Both the position numbers and the translations under genes were made by a program. A stretch of DNA of 64,000 nucleotides, taken from Niveispirillum cyanobacteriorum. GTDB lineage: Bacteria; Pseudomonadota; Alphaproteobacteria; Azospirillales; Azospirillaceae. Positions 1 through 7,637 of the stretch are shown here, piece after piece. Below the pieces are notes generated by a model, which did not search any database, was not told where the DNA came from, and was given only the letters and a program-made list of their open reading frames with translations. The first letter of the stretch is position 1, and every line of letters begins with the position of its first letter. The stretch spans positions 924,501 through 988,500 of the forward strand of contig NZ_CP025611.1 in assembly GCF_002868735.1 (NCBI RefSeq), given 5' to 3'.

Positions 1-57
1 ATTTCCGCCCCCTGGCAAGCGGTGACCATCGCCCCCTTCCATGCTATGTGAAGGGCC

Positions 58-768
58 ATGATGAGTGACGATCCCGCCGAACAGCCCCACATCCTGGTCG
101 TGGATGATGACACGCGCCTGCGTGAGGCGCTGCGCCGGTACCTGGGCCAGAACGGCTTTCTGGTCACCGGGGCGGCCGATGCCGCCGATGCGCGGGCCAA
201 GCTGGCGGGCCTAGCCTTCGATCTGGTGGTGCTGGATGTGATGATGCCGGGGGAAAACGGCCTGTCGCTCTGTCGTCACCTGTCGGCCAATGGCGGCCCG
301 CCCGTCCTGCTGCTCACCGCGCGGGTGGAGGCGGGGGACCGGATCGACGGGCTGGAGGCGGGGGCCGATGATTATCTGCCCAAACCGTTTGAACCGCGCG
401 AACTGGTTTTGCGCTTGAACGCCATCCTGCGCCGTACGCTGCGCCCGCGTGGCCGTACCGCCAGCACCGCTGTCCCCATCCGTCTGGGCCGCTACCTGTT
501 CGATGCAGAGCGGGAGGAATTGCGGGCAGGGGACGAGGTCATTCGCCTGACCGCCATGGAATCCGGCTTGTTGCGTGTGCTGGCCGCTGAACCCGGCGTG
601 GTGTTCAGCCGCGAGGCGTTGGTGGAAAAGGCTGGCGTTGACGCCGCCAATGAACGCACCATCGACGTACAGGTCACCCGCCTGCGCCGCAAATTGGAAG
701 ATGATCCGCGTGAACCGCGTTATCTTCATACGGTACGCGGTGAAGGTTATGTGTTGAGGCCCGATTGA
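58..768 (+). CDS. OmpR-family response regulator
   Basis: DNA-binding response regulator, the output half of a two-component system with the histidine kinase that follows. The receiver domain covers about residues 8-125: acidic pocket Asp16-Asp18, phosphoacceptor Asp60 in VVLDVMMPG, Thr87 and Lys109 in LPKPF. A winged-helix domain of the OmpR/PhoB type fills about residues 140-235 and ends in the usual RGEGYVLRP. The length of 236 residues is normal for the family. Two ATG codons are adjacent at the start and either could be used. The stop overlaps the kinase start, so the two are translationally coupled. The signal sensed is not visible from sequence. Confidence 0.95.
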   Translation: MMSDDPAEQPHILVVDDDTRLREALRRYLGQNGFLVTGAADAADARAKLAGLAFDLVVLDVMMPGENGLSLCRHLSANGGPPVLLLTARVEAGDRIDGLEAGADDYLPKPFEPRELVLRLNAILRRTLRPRGRTASTAVPIRLGRYLFDAEREELRAGDEVIRLTAMESGLLRVLAAEPGVVFSREALVEKAGVDAANERTIDVQVTRLRRKLEDDPREPRYLHTVRGEGYVLRPD

Positions 769-2132
769 CCGGCTGGTTGCAGTCCTTGTGGAAACGCCGT
801 CCCCGGCCCCTGCGCGGGCTGAAACGGATGGTGCCGGCCACCCTGTTCGCGCGCTCCATGCTGATCATGATGACGCCCGTGGTGCTGGCCCAGGCTATCG
901 CCACCTTCGTCTTCTATGACCGGCACTGGGACACGATGACCAATCGGTTGGCCAATTCGGTGGCCGGCGAAATCGCCCTGGTGATTGAACAGATGTCGCG
1001 CGACGGGGATGAGAAGGCGCGCGAAGAAACCCTTTCCATGGCCGCGCGCCATACCGACATCCTGTTCACCTGGACAGCGGGGGAGGTGCTGGACGACCCG
1101 CCCGCCCGGCTCTATAGCGGGCTGGAAGAAACCTTGGGCCAGGCCCTGGATGACCGCGTCCGCCGGCCCTGGCGCATCAATTCCAACGTCGCCCATAAAT
1201 GGATCGAGATCCGGGTACAGATGCCGGATGGGGTGCTGTCGGTCCTGTCGCCGGAACGACGGCTCTACAGTTTCACCTCCTACCTGTTCATCATCTGGAT
1301 GTTGGGCAGTTCGCTGGTCCTGTTCTCCATCGCCACCCTGTTCATGCGCAACCAGATCCGGCCCATCCGCCGTCTGGCCGTCGCCGCCGACGCCTTCGGC
1401 AAGGGCAGGGACATCAGCGATTTCCGCCCGGAAGGGGCGTTGGAGGTGCGGCAGGCCGCCCATGCCTTCCTCCTGATGCGCGACCGTATCCGCCGTCAGA
1501 TCGCGCAGCGCACGGAAATGCTGGCGGGCGTCAGCCACGATCTGCGCACGCCCCTGACCCGCATGAAGCTGCAGCTTGCCATGATGCCCGACATGGCAGA
1601 GGTGGAGGAGATCAAGGCCGATGTGGCCGAAATGCAGGTGATGATCGACGGCTACCTTTCCTTTGCGCGCGGTGACGGGGAGGAGGAGGAGCGGCAGGTT
1701 GATCTTTCCCTGCTGCTGGCGGAAATCGCCGGCAATGCCAGACGGGAAGGGGCCCGCCTGACCCTGGACCCGATGGTCACCCAGGGCGACGCCGTCATCC
1801 TGCCCCTGCGCCTCTTGTCGCTGCGCCGCTGCCTGACCAACCTGATCGGCAATGCCGCGCGTTATGGTCGCCATGTCTGGCTCAGCCTGGAACGGCGCGG
1901 CAATTTTGTGGAAATCCTGATCGATGATGATGGGCCGGGCATCCCGGAGGATCAGCGCGAAGCCGTCTTCCGCCCCTTCCACCGCCTGGAACCATCGCGC
2001 AATCAGAAGACCGGTGGCGTCGGCCTGGGCCTGACCATCGCCCGCGACATCGCGCGCCGCCATGGCGGCGATATCCTGCTGCGCGACAGCCCGCAAAAGG
2101 GCCTGCGCGCCGTCGTGCGCTTGCCGTTGTAG
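765..2132 (+). CDS. EnvZ-like membrane sensor histidine kinase
   Basis: Sensor kinase paired with the upstream regulator. A TTG start overlaps the regulator stop by four bases; an in-frame ATG at 829 is the alternative. Transmembrane segments lie at about residues 25-50 and 168-190 and enclose a periplasmic sensor region of roughly 115 residues. A HAMP linker follows, then the H-box with His258 in VSHDLRTPLTRMK. The catalytic domain shows an N box (NLIGNAARYG), G1 (DDDGPGIP) and G2 (GVGLGLTI). All catalytic motifs are intact, so I expect an active kinase. The architecture is that of the EnvZ/RisS group, but the stimulus cannot be inferred. Confidence 0.93.
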   Translation: MTGWLQSLWKRRPRPLRGLKRMVPATLFARSMLIMMTPVVLAQAIATFVFYDRHWDTMTNRLANSVAGEIALVIEQMSRDGDEKAREETLSMAARHTDILFTWTAGEVLDDPPARLYSGLEETLGQALDDRVRRPWRINSNVAHKWIEIRVQMPDGVLSVLSPERRLYSFTSYLFIIWMLGSSLVLFSIATLFMRNQIRPIRRLAVAADAFGKGRDISDFRPEGALEVRQAAHAFLLMRDRIRRQIAQRTEMLAGVSHDLRTPLTRMKLQLAMMPDMAEVEEIKADVAEMQVMIDGYLSFARGDGEEEERQVDLSLLLAEIAGNARREGARLTLDPMVTQGDAVILPLRLLSLRRCLTNLIGNAARYGRHVWLSLERRGNFVEILIDDDGPGIPEDQREAVFRPFHRLEPSRNQKTGGVGLGLTIARDIARRHGGDILLRDSPQKGLRAVVRLPL

Positions 2133-2194
2133 GGTTGAGTAACCCATCGCCACCCCTTTCGTCCTCCCGCTCCCCTCGTCATCCCGCCCCCCTT

Positions 2195-2227
2195 CGTCAT
2201 CCCGGCGAAAGCCGGGACCCAGGGGCC
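2195..2227 (+). repeat. REP-like palindromic repeat, copy 1
   Basis: A 33-base unit beginning CGTCATCCCGGCGAAAGCCG with an internal palindrome (CCCGGC-GAAA-GCCGGG). A partial unit, CTCGTCATCCCG, lies just upstream at about 2175-2187. It pairs with the inverted copy at 2283-2314 and could form a long hairpin. From general knowledge, this kind of sequence is common as dispersed repeats in alphaproteobacterial genomes. Confidence 0.8.
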
Positions 2228-2282
2228 ACAGGATCAAACCTCTCCACCGCCGCGGTCAAAGCAGCGGACAGGTCGGGCGCTT

Positions 2283-2314
2283 GGCCCTGGGTCCCGGCTT
2301 TCGCCGGGATGACG
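2283..2314 (-). repeat. REP-like palindromic repeat, copy 2 (inverted)
   Basis: Reverse complement of the copy at 2195-2227, with one C missing in the GGCCCC end. The two copies are 55 bases apart in opposite orientation, the typical arrangement of a REP doublet. It sits downstream of the histidine kinase and could act as a transcription stop or mRNA end stabiliser, which is inference. Confidence 0.8.
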
Positions 2315-2416
2315 AGGGGGAAGATGGTCAAGAGCGTGCCCATCCCATCCATGGAATATATTCCCATAATCTGCTAGGATCATGGACCCATCCCTTGCCT
2401 TCGGGAGCACCGGCCC

Positions 2417-3481
2417 ATGTCCCTGTCCCATAATCCCTACGATACCGACCACCCCACCCTGACGCCGCAGGAACAGGCAGAGGCCTGGTGGCGCGGCTCC
2501 TCCGACCTTCATACCAAGCCCTTCACCGAAGATGTCGGCTTCGCTCCCGATGAGCATCTGACGGAGGGTTACACCTCCCGCAAGGTGACGGATGTCGCTT
2601 GGGCCAAGATCGCCTTCCACATCGCGGCGGGCCGCAAGATCAAGGAGATAACGGCGGAATATGGCGTGTCGCGCACCACCATCTGGCGCGCCTTGCAGCG
2701 CTCCCACAATCTGCGCCGCCGCATCGCCGAAGAACGCGCCCTGCTGCGGCGGGAGGCGGAAAGCCGTTTCGTCTCCCTGCGCACCCTGGTGGTGGACAGC
2801 ATCTATCATGCGGTGGCCAGCGGCGACATGCGCGCCACCCTTTGGGCCGCTGACCGTCTGGGCCTGGGCGGGGACCTGCTGCAACCGGCGGAAAAAAAGC
2901 CCAAGCCCGGCTATGCTCGCATCCCGTCGGGCTGGTTTTCGCCGGACGATGCCGACGCCATCCGCCTCGACCCCCTGACCGCCCCCTCCGCCGAAGACCC
3001 CACCCTCGCCGCCGAGTTGCCCGACCTCTCCGCCCCGTCGGCCCAAGCCGATCCACTCGCCTCGTCATCCCCCCTCTCTTCGTCATCCCGGCGAAAGCCG
3101 GGACCCAGGGGCCAAACGCCCGACCCCTCCACTGATCAGGAAGACGCCGAAGACCCCATCCCCAACCCGACCCCATCGACCGCGGACGCCATGGGCCAGT
3201 CAGGCGACTACGCCCCCGACCACCCGCCCGAACTGCGCTTCGCCCCACCCAGGCCCCCGGCCCGCGCAAAGGCCGCATGCCCGCCCATGCCCCGTAACCC
3301 GGCCGCACCCTTCCGCCCCGCCGCGCGCCGGTGCCGACCGGCCCCGCGCCTGCTGGTCTGGATTCTCCATGAAACCCAGACCGTGCTGGACAATCTGCCC
3401 ACGGCACCGGGCCTGACCAATACGGTCTGGGCCGAACGCCCCCGCTGGCTGTCCTGGGCACCCAAGCCCGGCATCCTGTGA
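2417..3481 (+). CDS. HTH-containing hypothetical protein with embedded REP-like repeat
   Basis: I do not recognise the family. The N-terminal half looks like a real globular protein: residues about 60-95 read as a helix-turn-helix of the resolvase/terminase-like type (IKEITAEYGVSRTTIWRALQ), followed by a charged helix and a short conserved-looking stretch to about residue 170. From about residue 190 the sequence becomes Pro/Ala/Ser-rich and low in complexity. Residues about 222-232 are encoded by a copy of the REP-like repeat found just upstream of the gene. The last 50 residues regain hydrophobic content (LLVWILHE). A DNA-binding role is inferred from the HTH only. The true C-terminus is less certain than the N-terminus. 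Confidence 0.65.
   Translation: MSLSHNPYDTDHPTLTPQEQAEAWWRGSSDLHTKPFTEDVGFAPDEHLTEGYTSRKVTDVAWAKIAFHIAAGRKIKEITAEYGVSRTTIWRALQRSHNLRRRIAEERALLRREAESRFVSLRTLVVDSIYHAVASGDMRATLWAADRLGLGGDLLQPAEKKPKPGYARIPSGWFSPDDADAIRLDPLTAPSAEDPTLAAELPDLSAPSAQADPLASSSPLSSSSRRKPGPRGQTPDPSTDQEDAEDPIPNPTPSTADAMGQSGDYAPDHPPELRFAPPRPPARAKAACPPMPRNPAAPFRPAARRCRPAPRLLVWILHETQTVLDNLPTAPGLTNTVWAERPRWLSWAPKPGIL
3081..3113 (+). repeat. REP-like palindromic repeat, copy 3, inside a reading frame
   Basis: Identical 33-base unit to copy 1, in the same orientation. It is again preceded at about 3060-3070 by a partial CTCGTCATCC unit, so a composite of about 54 bases is shared by both places. It lies in frame within the HTH protein gene and encodes SSSRRKPGPRGQ without a stop. 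Confidence 0.8.
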
Positions 3482-3519
3482 AACCAAACCCGAAGGGCGG
3501 TTGCAGAATGTTTCACAGG
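3475..3519. repeat. Inverted repeat CCTGTGAAAC / GTTTCACAGG
   Basis: Perfect 10-base inverted repeat (3475-3484 and 3510-3519) separated by 25 bases. It spans the stop codon of the HTH gene and lies about 100 bases before serS. The right half is part of a longer motif (GTTGCAGAATGTTTCACAGG) that recurs, on either strand, in other intergenic regions of this window. It has no T-run, so a protein-binding site is more likely than a terminator. Confidence 0.55.
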
Positions 3520-3614
3520 AGATAAAGCCATGCCGTGATGTCCGGGCGCTTTACGCGCCGCCTGCCGTGCATCTATAAACGGGGCACCGTTTGACCCTTT
3601 GCTTCTGGTTTTCC

Positions 3615-4889
3615 ATGCACGACATCCGTTCCATCCGCGACAATCCCGCAGCCTTTGACGCCGGCCTCGCCCGGCGTGGCGTGGAACCCTTGTCTTCCCG
3701 CATCCTGGAACTGGATCAGGAACGCCGTGCCTGCCAGACGCAGGCCCAGGAGCTGCAGGCCCGCCGGAATGAAGCGTCGAAACTGATCGGCGCTTACAAG
3801 AAGGACGGCAAGGATGCCCAGCCCCTGCTGGATGAAGTGGCGGCGATCAAGGAAAAGATGCCGCAGCTTGAGGAGCGGGAGAAGGAACTGGGGGCCGAGC
3901 TGGACCGGATCCTGGCGTCTTATCCCAACATCCCCGCCGCAGATGTTCCCGACGGCAAGGATGAGCATGACAATGTCGAAATCCGCCGCGTGGGCACGCC
4001 GACAGAGATCGCCGGCGCCAAGCAGCATTTCGAACTGGGCGAAGCGCTGGGGCTGATGAGCTTCGATCTGGCGGCCAAGCTGTCGGGTGCGCGTTTCACC
4101 GTGTTGCGTGGGCAGTTGGCGCGGCTGGAACGCGCCCTTGGCGATTTCATGCTGGACATCCACACGACCGAATATGGCTATGAGGAAGTGTCCCCGCCGC
4201 TGCTGGTCAAGGATGATGCGGCCTTCGGTACGGGCCAGTTGCCCAAATTCACCGAGGACCTGTTCCAGACCACCAACGGTTTTTGGCTGATCCCCACGGC
4301 GGAAGTCCCCCTGACCAATCTGGTCAACGATGCCATCCTGGACGGCGAAGAACTGCCCCTGCGCCTGACGGCCCGCACGCCGTGCTTCCGCTCCGAAGCC
4401 GGCTCTGCCGGTCGCGACACGCGCGGCATGATCCGCCAGCATCAGTTCTACAAGGTGGAAATGGTCTCCATCACCCGCCCCGACCAATCGGCGGCGGAGC
4501 ATGAGCGGATGACCGACGCGGCGGAAACCGTGCTGAAGCGGCTGGGCCTGCCGTTCCGTACCGTCACGCTTTGCTCTGGCGACATGGGCTTCACGGCGCA
4601 GAAGACCTACGATATCGAGGTCTGGCTGCCGGGGCAGGGCGCTTATCGCGAAATCTCCTCCTGCTCTAACTGCGGCGACTTCCAGGCCCGCCGCATGAAG
4701 GCCCGCTTCCGCGCGAAGGGGGAGAAGTCGACCCAGTTCGTGCATACGCTGAACGGCTCCGGCACCGCCGTGGGCCGCTGCCTGATCGCGGTGCTGGAAA
4801 ATTATCAGCAGGCCGACGGCTCCATCCTGATCCCGGACGCCCTTCGTCCCTATATGGGCGGGCTGGAACGGATTGCCGCGAATGGCTGA
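3615..4889 (+). CDS. serS: Seryl-tRNA synthetase
   Basis: Charges tRNA-Ser (and tRNA-Sec where present) with serine; class II aminoacyl-tRNA synthetase. An N-terminal antiparallel coiled-coil arm that binds tRNA covers about residues 1-105 (start [11 protein letters not shown]). The catalytic domain carries motif 2 ([17 protein letters not shown]) and motif 3 near [16 protein letters not shown]. The length of 424 residues is typical. I chose the ATG at 3615 because family members begin with this MHDIR-type sequence; an upstream in-frame codon would add eight unconserved residues. The gene overlaps surE by eight bases and heads the serS-surE-pcm-nlpD cluster. Confidence 0.97.
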   Translation: MHDIRSIRDNPAAFDAGLARRGVEPLSSRILELDQERRACQTQAQELQARRNEASKLIGAYKKDGKDAQPLLDEVAAIKEKMPQLEEREKELGAELDRILASYPNIPAADVPDGKDEHDNVEIRRVGTPTEIAGAKQHFELGEALGLMSFDLAAKLSGARFTVLRGQLARLERALGDFMLDIHTTEYGYEEVSPPLLVKDDAAFGTGQLPKFTEDLFQTTNGFWLIPTAEVPLTNLVNDAILDGEELPLRLTARTPCFRSEAGSAGRDTRGMIRQHQFYKVEMVSITRPDQSAAEHERMTDAAETVLKRLGLPFRTVTLCSGDMGFTAQKTYDIEVWLPGQGAYREISSCSNCGDFQARRMKARFRAKGEKSTQFVHTLNGSGTAVGRCLIAVLENYQQADGSILIPDALRPYMGGLERIAANG

Positions 4890-5658
4890 TTTCGACTTCA
4901 CCGGCACCCGCATCCTGATCAGCAATGATGACGGCATCCATGCCCAGGGGCTGGCCGTGCTGGAGGCCATTGCGCGGGAACTGACCGACGATGTCTGGGT
5001 GGTGGCGCCGGAGACGGAGCAGTCCGGCGCCTCCCACTCGCTGACCATGCATCGCCCCTTGCGCGTGCGGGAACTGGGGCCCAAGCGCTTTGCCGTGGAT
5101 GGCACGCCCACCGACTGTGTGCTGCTGGCCATCAACCATTTCATGGCCGACAAGAAGCCGGCCCTGGTCCTGTCCGGCATCAACCATGGCAGCAATCTGG
5201 GCGAGGATGTGACCTATTCCGGGACCATCGCCTGCGCCATGGAGGCCACGCTGCTGGGCGTGCGCGCCATCGCCATGAGCCAGCGCATGCCCCATGGCGG
5301 CCCGCCCAACTGGGCGGTGGCGCAGGCGCTCGGTGCGCAGGTGGTGCGCAAGGTGATGGCCGCCGACTGGCCGAAACTGGTCCTGATGAATGTGAATTAT
5401 CCCGACGTTTCCGTCGGCGATGTGACCGGCGTGCATGTGGTCCGCCACGGCAACCGCAAGATCGGGGATGAGCTGGACGAGCGGATTGATCCGCGTGGCC
5501 GGCGCTATTTCTGGATCGGGGCGGCGCGCGGGGATGATGATGTGCCCGCCGATACCGACGTGCATGTCGTCAATCATGGCGGCATCGCGGTCACGCCCAT
5601 CTTCCTGGACCTGACCCATTATGGCTGCCTGGAGAACCTGAAAGGGGTCTTCGCATGA
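4882..5658 (+). CDS. surE: 5'/3'-nucleotidase SurE
   Basis: Metal-dependent nucleoside monophosphatase of the stationary-phase survival family. The N-terminal [13 protein letters not shown] motif supplies the metal-binding aspartates (Asp16, Asp17); SGASHS and [18 protein letters not shown] supply the conserved serine and asparagine ligands. The length of 258 residues is normal. The ATG at 4882 overlaps the end of serS; a TTG nine bases upstream is less likely. The stop overlaps the pcm start (ATGA), so translation is coupled. The surE-pcm pairing is conserved across proteobacteria. Confidence 0.96.
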   Translation: MADFDFTGTRILISNDDGIHAQGLAVLEAIARELTDDVWVVAPETEQSGASHSLTMHRPLRVRELGPKRFAVDGTPTDCVLLAINHFMADKKPALVLSGINHGSNLGEDVTYSGTIACAMEATLLGVRAIAMSQRMPHGGPPNWAVAQALGAQVVRKVMAADWPKLVLMNVNYPDVSVGDVTGVHVVRHGNRKIGDELDERIDPRGRRYFWIGAARGDDDVPADTDVHVVNHGGIAVTPIFLDLTHYGCLENLKGVFA

Positions 5659-6311
5659 CCAGCGGGGCGGCGCGCAAGATCAGGTTGCTGATGCTGCTGC
5701 GCCGCCAGGGGGTAACGGACGTCAATGTCCTGCGGGCCATCGAGTTGATCCCGCGAGAGCTTTTCGTCCCGCGCCTGTTCCGCGACCAGGCCTACGAGGA
5801 TACGGCCCTGCCCATCGGCCATGGCCAGACCATCAGCCAGCCGCAGGTGGTGGGCCTGATGACCCAGGCCCTGGAGCTGACCGACCGGCATAAGGTGCTG
5901 GAGATCGGCACCGGTTCCGGTTATCAGGCCGCGATTCTGGCCAAGATCGCGCGCAGGGTCTATACAATCGAACGCCACCGCCCCCTGGCACAGGAAGCGG
6001 AGCAGCGATTTACCGCCTTGCGTCTGCACAACATGACGGCCAGGGTAGGGGATGGCATCAAGGGCTGGCCCGAGGCGGCCCCCTTTGAACGGATATTGGT
6101 CACCGCAGGTTGCATCGGCAATCCACCTCATGGTCTAGTGGAGCAACTGGCGGTTGGTGGCGTGATGGTGATCCCGTTGGGGCCGGATCATCGGGCGCTG
6201 AATGTCGTGCGTATCCGCCGTGACGAAGATGGATTGAAGCGAGAGGTATTGTGGCCCGTCAGGTTCGTTCCCCTGCTGCCGGATATCGCACCGGAGACCA
6301 TATCGGCCTGA
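5655..6311 (+). CDS. pcm: Protein-L-isoaspartate O-methyltransferase
   Basis: Repairs isoaspartyl residues in damaged proteins using S-adenosylmethionine. The characteristic PIMT segment GHGQTISQPQVVGLM and the SAM-binding loop VLEIGTGSGYQAA are both present, so this is a canonical enzyme, unlike the PIMT-like protein at 32197. The length of 218 residues fits. The ATG overlaps the surE stop. The 3' end runs about 60 bases into the next gene, nlpD, in another frame. Confidence 0.96.
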   Translation: MTSGAARKIRLLMLLRRQGVTDVNVLRAIELIPRELFVPRLFRDQAYEDTALPIGHGQTISQPQVVGLMTQALELTDRHKVLEIGTGSGYQAAILAKIARRVYTIERHRPLAQEAEQRFTALRLHNMTARVGDGIKGWPEAAPFERILVTAGCIGNPPHGLVEQLAVGGVMVIPLGPDHRALNVVRIRRDEDGLKREVLWPVRFVPLLPDIAPETISA

Positions 6312-7573
6312 AGCGCCGGTCGGGTTTTGCCCTGGCGGCCCTGCTGCTGCCGGGTCTGATGCTGGCCGGCTGCTCGACGGAGGGCGACCTGCCCAGCAAG
6401 GCGGCGCGCGCGCCGGCGGCCCCCATAAATTCCATCTTCGTCTCCCGCGGCGACAATCTCTACAAGCTGGCGCAGCAATATAATGTGCCTGTCCGTGATC
6501 TGATTGAGGCCAATGGCCTGACCGCACCTTATATGCTGCAGCCGGGGCAGCGCCTGCTGTTGCCGCTGCCCAAAGTGTATATCGTGAAGCCCGGCGACAC
6601 GCTGTACGGCCTGTCGCGGCAATATCAGGTGGATACCGCTGAACTGGTCCGCCTCAACAATTTGCAGCAGCCCTACACGCTGAAGGCCGGTCAGACCCTG
6701 CGCCTGCCGGGCCAAAGCCCGGTACCGGCCAGCACGACCTCCATCGCCTCTGCCGCCGCACCTGCTGCCAAACCGCCCGGCATGCCGGCACCGGGCCGTA
6801 AGCCCGAAGTGCCGCCCGCTGCCAGTTCCATGCCTACCGAACGGGCGCAGCGCCCGACCGTGGAGGTGGCAACCCTGCCACCCCCGCCCTCCACCGCTTC
6901 TCCCACAACGGCGCCCACCCGACCCTCTGTTGTCGCACCGCCGCCCACCGCCTCCGGCGCGGCGCCGGGCCGTAAGGGTGTGGAGACGGAAGCCCTGGCC
7001 CCGCCGCCCGCTACTCCGCAGACCCAAGCTCAGGCGGCGCCCGCCGCCGTCGCGCCCGACCGACGTCCGGCGCCGCCACCGGCCATCACGACCCCACCGC
7101 CTGCATCTGCTCCGGTGGCCGAACCACCCCCCACACAGGTCGCCGCCGCCCCGCCTCCGGCTCCCCCACGGGAAGAGGCGGTGCCCGCCCGTGCCGGCAA
7201 CCGTTTCCTCTGGCCCGTGCGCGGCACCATCCTGTCAGGATTCGGGGAAAAGCCTGGTGGCCTGCGCAATGACGGCATCAATATCGGCGCGCCGCGCGGC
7301 ACCGCCGTGGCTGCTGCCGAAAACGGCATCGTCGCCTATGCTGGCAATCAGCTGAAATCCTTCGGCAATCTGGTGCTGATCCGCCATGATGGCGGCTGGG
7401 TCACCGTCTATGCCCATCTGGATGCCATTGGCGTGGAGCAGGGGCAGCGCGTGACGCGCGGGCAGGGGATCGGCACCGTCGGCCAGACGGGCAATGTCCG
7501 CTCACCGCAGCTGCATTTCGCGGTGCGTAAGGGCGAACAGGTCCTGAACCCCGTCGATCAGCTGGAAAAATAG
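6251..7573 (+). CDS. nlpD: NlpD-like LysM/LytM lipoprotein (likely amidase activator)
   Basis: Envelope lipoprotein probably regulating septal peptidoglycan amidases. A positively charged start leads into a lipobox, LMLAGCS, at about residue 36-41. Two LysM peptidoglycan-binding repeats follow (about residues 58-103 and 105-150), then a long Pro/Ala-rich linker of about 160 residues, then an M23/LytM domain (about 315-440). In the LytM domain the metal ligands are not standard: the usual HxxxD is replaced by NDGIN and the HLH by QLH. It is therefore probably catalytically dead, as in E. coli NlpD and EnvC. The GTG start lies inside pcm; no later start would keep the signal sequence. The surE-pcm-nlpD order supports the name. 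Confidence 0.9.
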   Translation: MARQVRSPAAGYRTGDHIGLKRRSGFALAALLLPGLMLAGCSTEGDLPSKAARAPAAPINSIFVSRGDNLYKLAQQYNVPVRDLIEANGLTAPYMLQPGQRLLLPLPKVYIVKPGDTLYGLSRQYQVDTAELVRLNNLQQPYTLKAGQTLRLPGQSPVPASTTSIASAAAPAAKPPGMPAPGRKPEVPPAASSMPTERAQRPTVEVATLPPPPSTASPTTAPTRPSVVAPPPTASGAAPGRKGVETEALAPPPATPQTQAQAAPAAVAPDRRPAPPPAITTPPPASAPVAEPPPTQVAAAPPPAPPREEAVPARAGNRFLWPVRGTILSGFGEKPGGLRNDGINIGAPRGTAVAAAENGIVAYAGNQLKSFGNLVLIRHDGGWVTVYAHLDAIGVEQGQRVTRGQGIGTVGQTGNVRSPQLHFAVRKGEQVLNPVDQLEK

Positions 7574-7578
7574 CGGCG

Positions 7579-7603
7579 AAGGACAAGGTATCCCTTGCCC
7601 TTT
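7579..7603. terminator. Weak convergent terminator candidate
   Basis: Imperfect inverted repeat, AAGGACAAGG ... CCTTGCCCTT, with one mismatch and a very short loop, followed by TTT. It lies between the convergent ends of nlpD and the EAL protein gene. Confidence 0.35.
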
Positions 7604-7637
7604 CCGACATCATTCCTAAATCAAGCTTATATCGGGT

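Noticed and set aside
2135-2377. Small open frame after the kinase gene
   Set aside because: It is made of the REP-like repeats and their spacer, with no ribosome-binding site.
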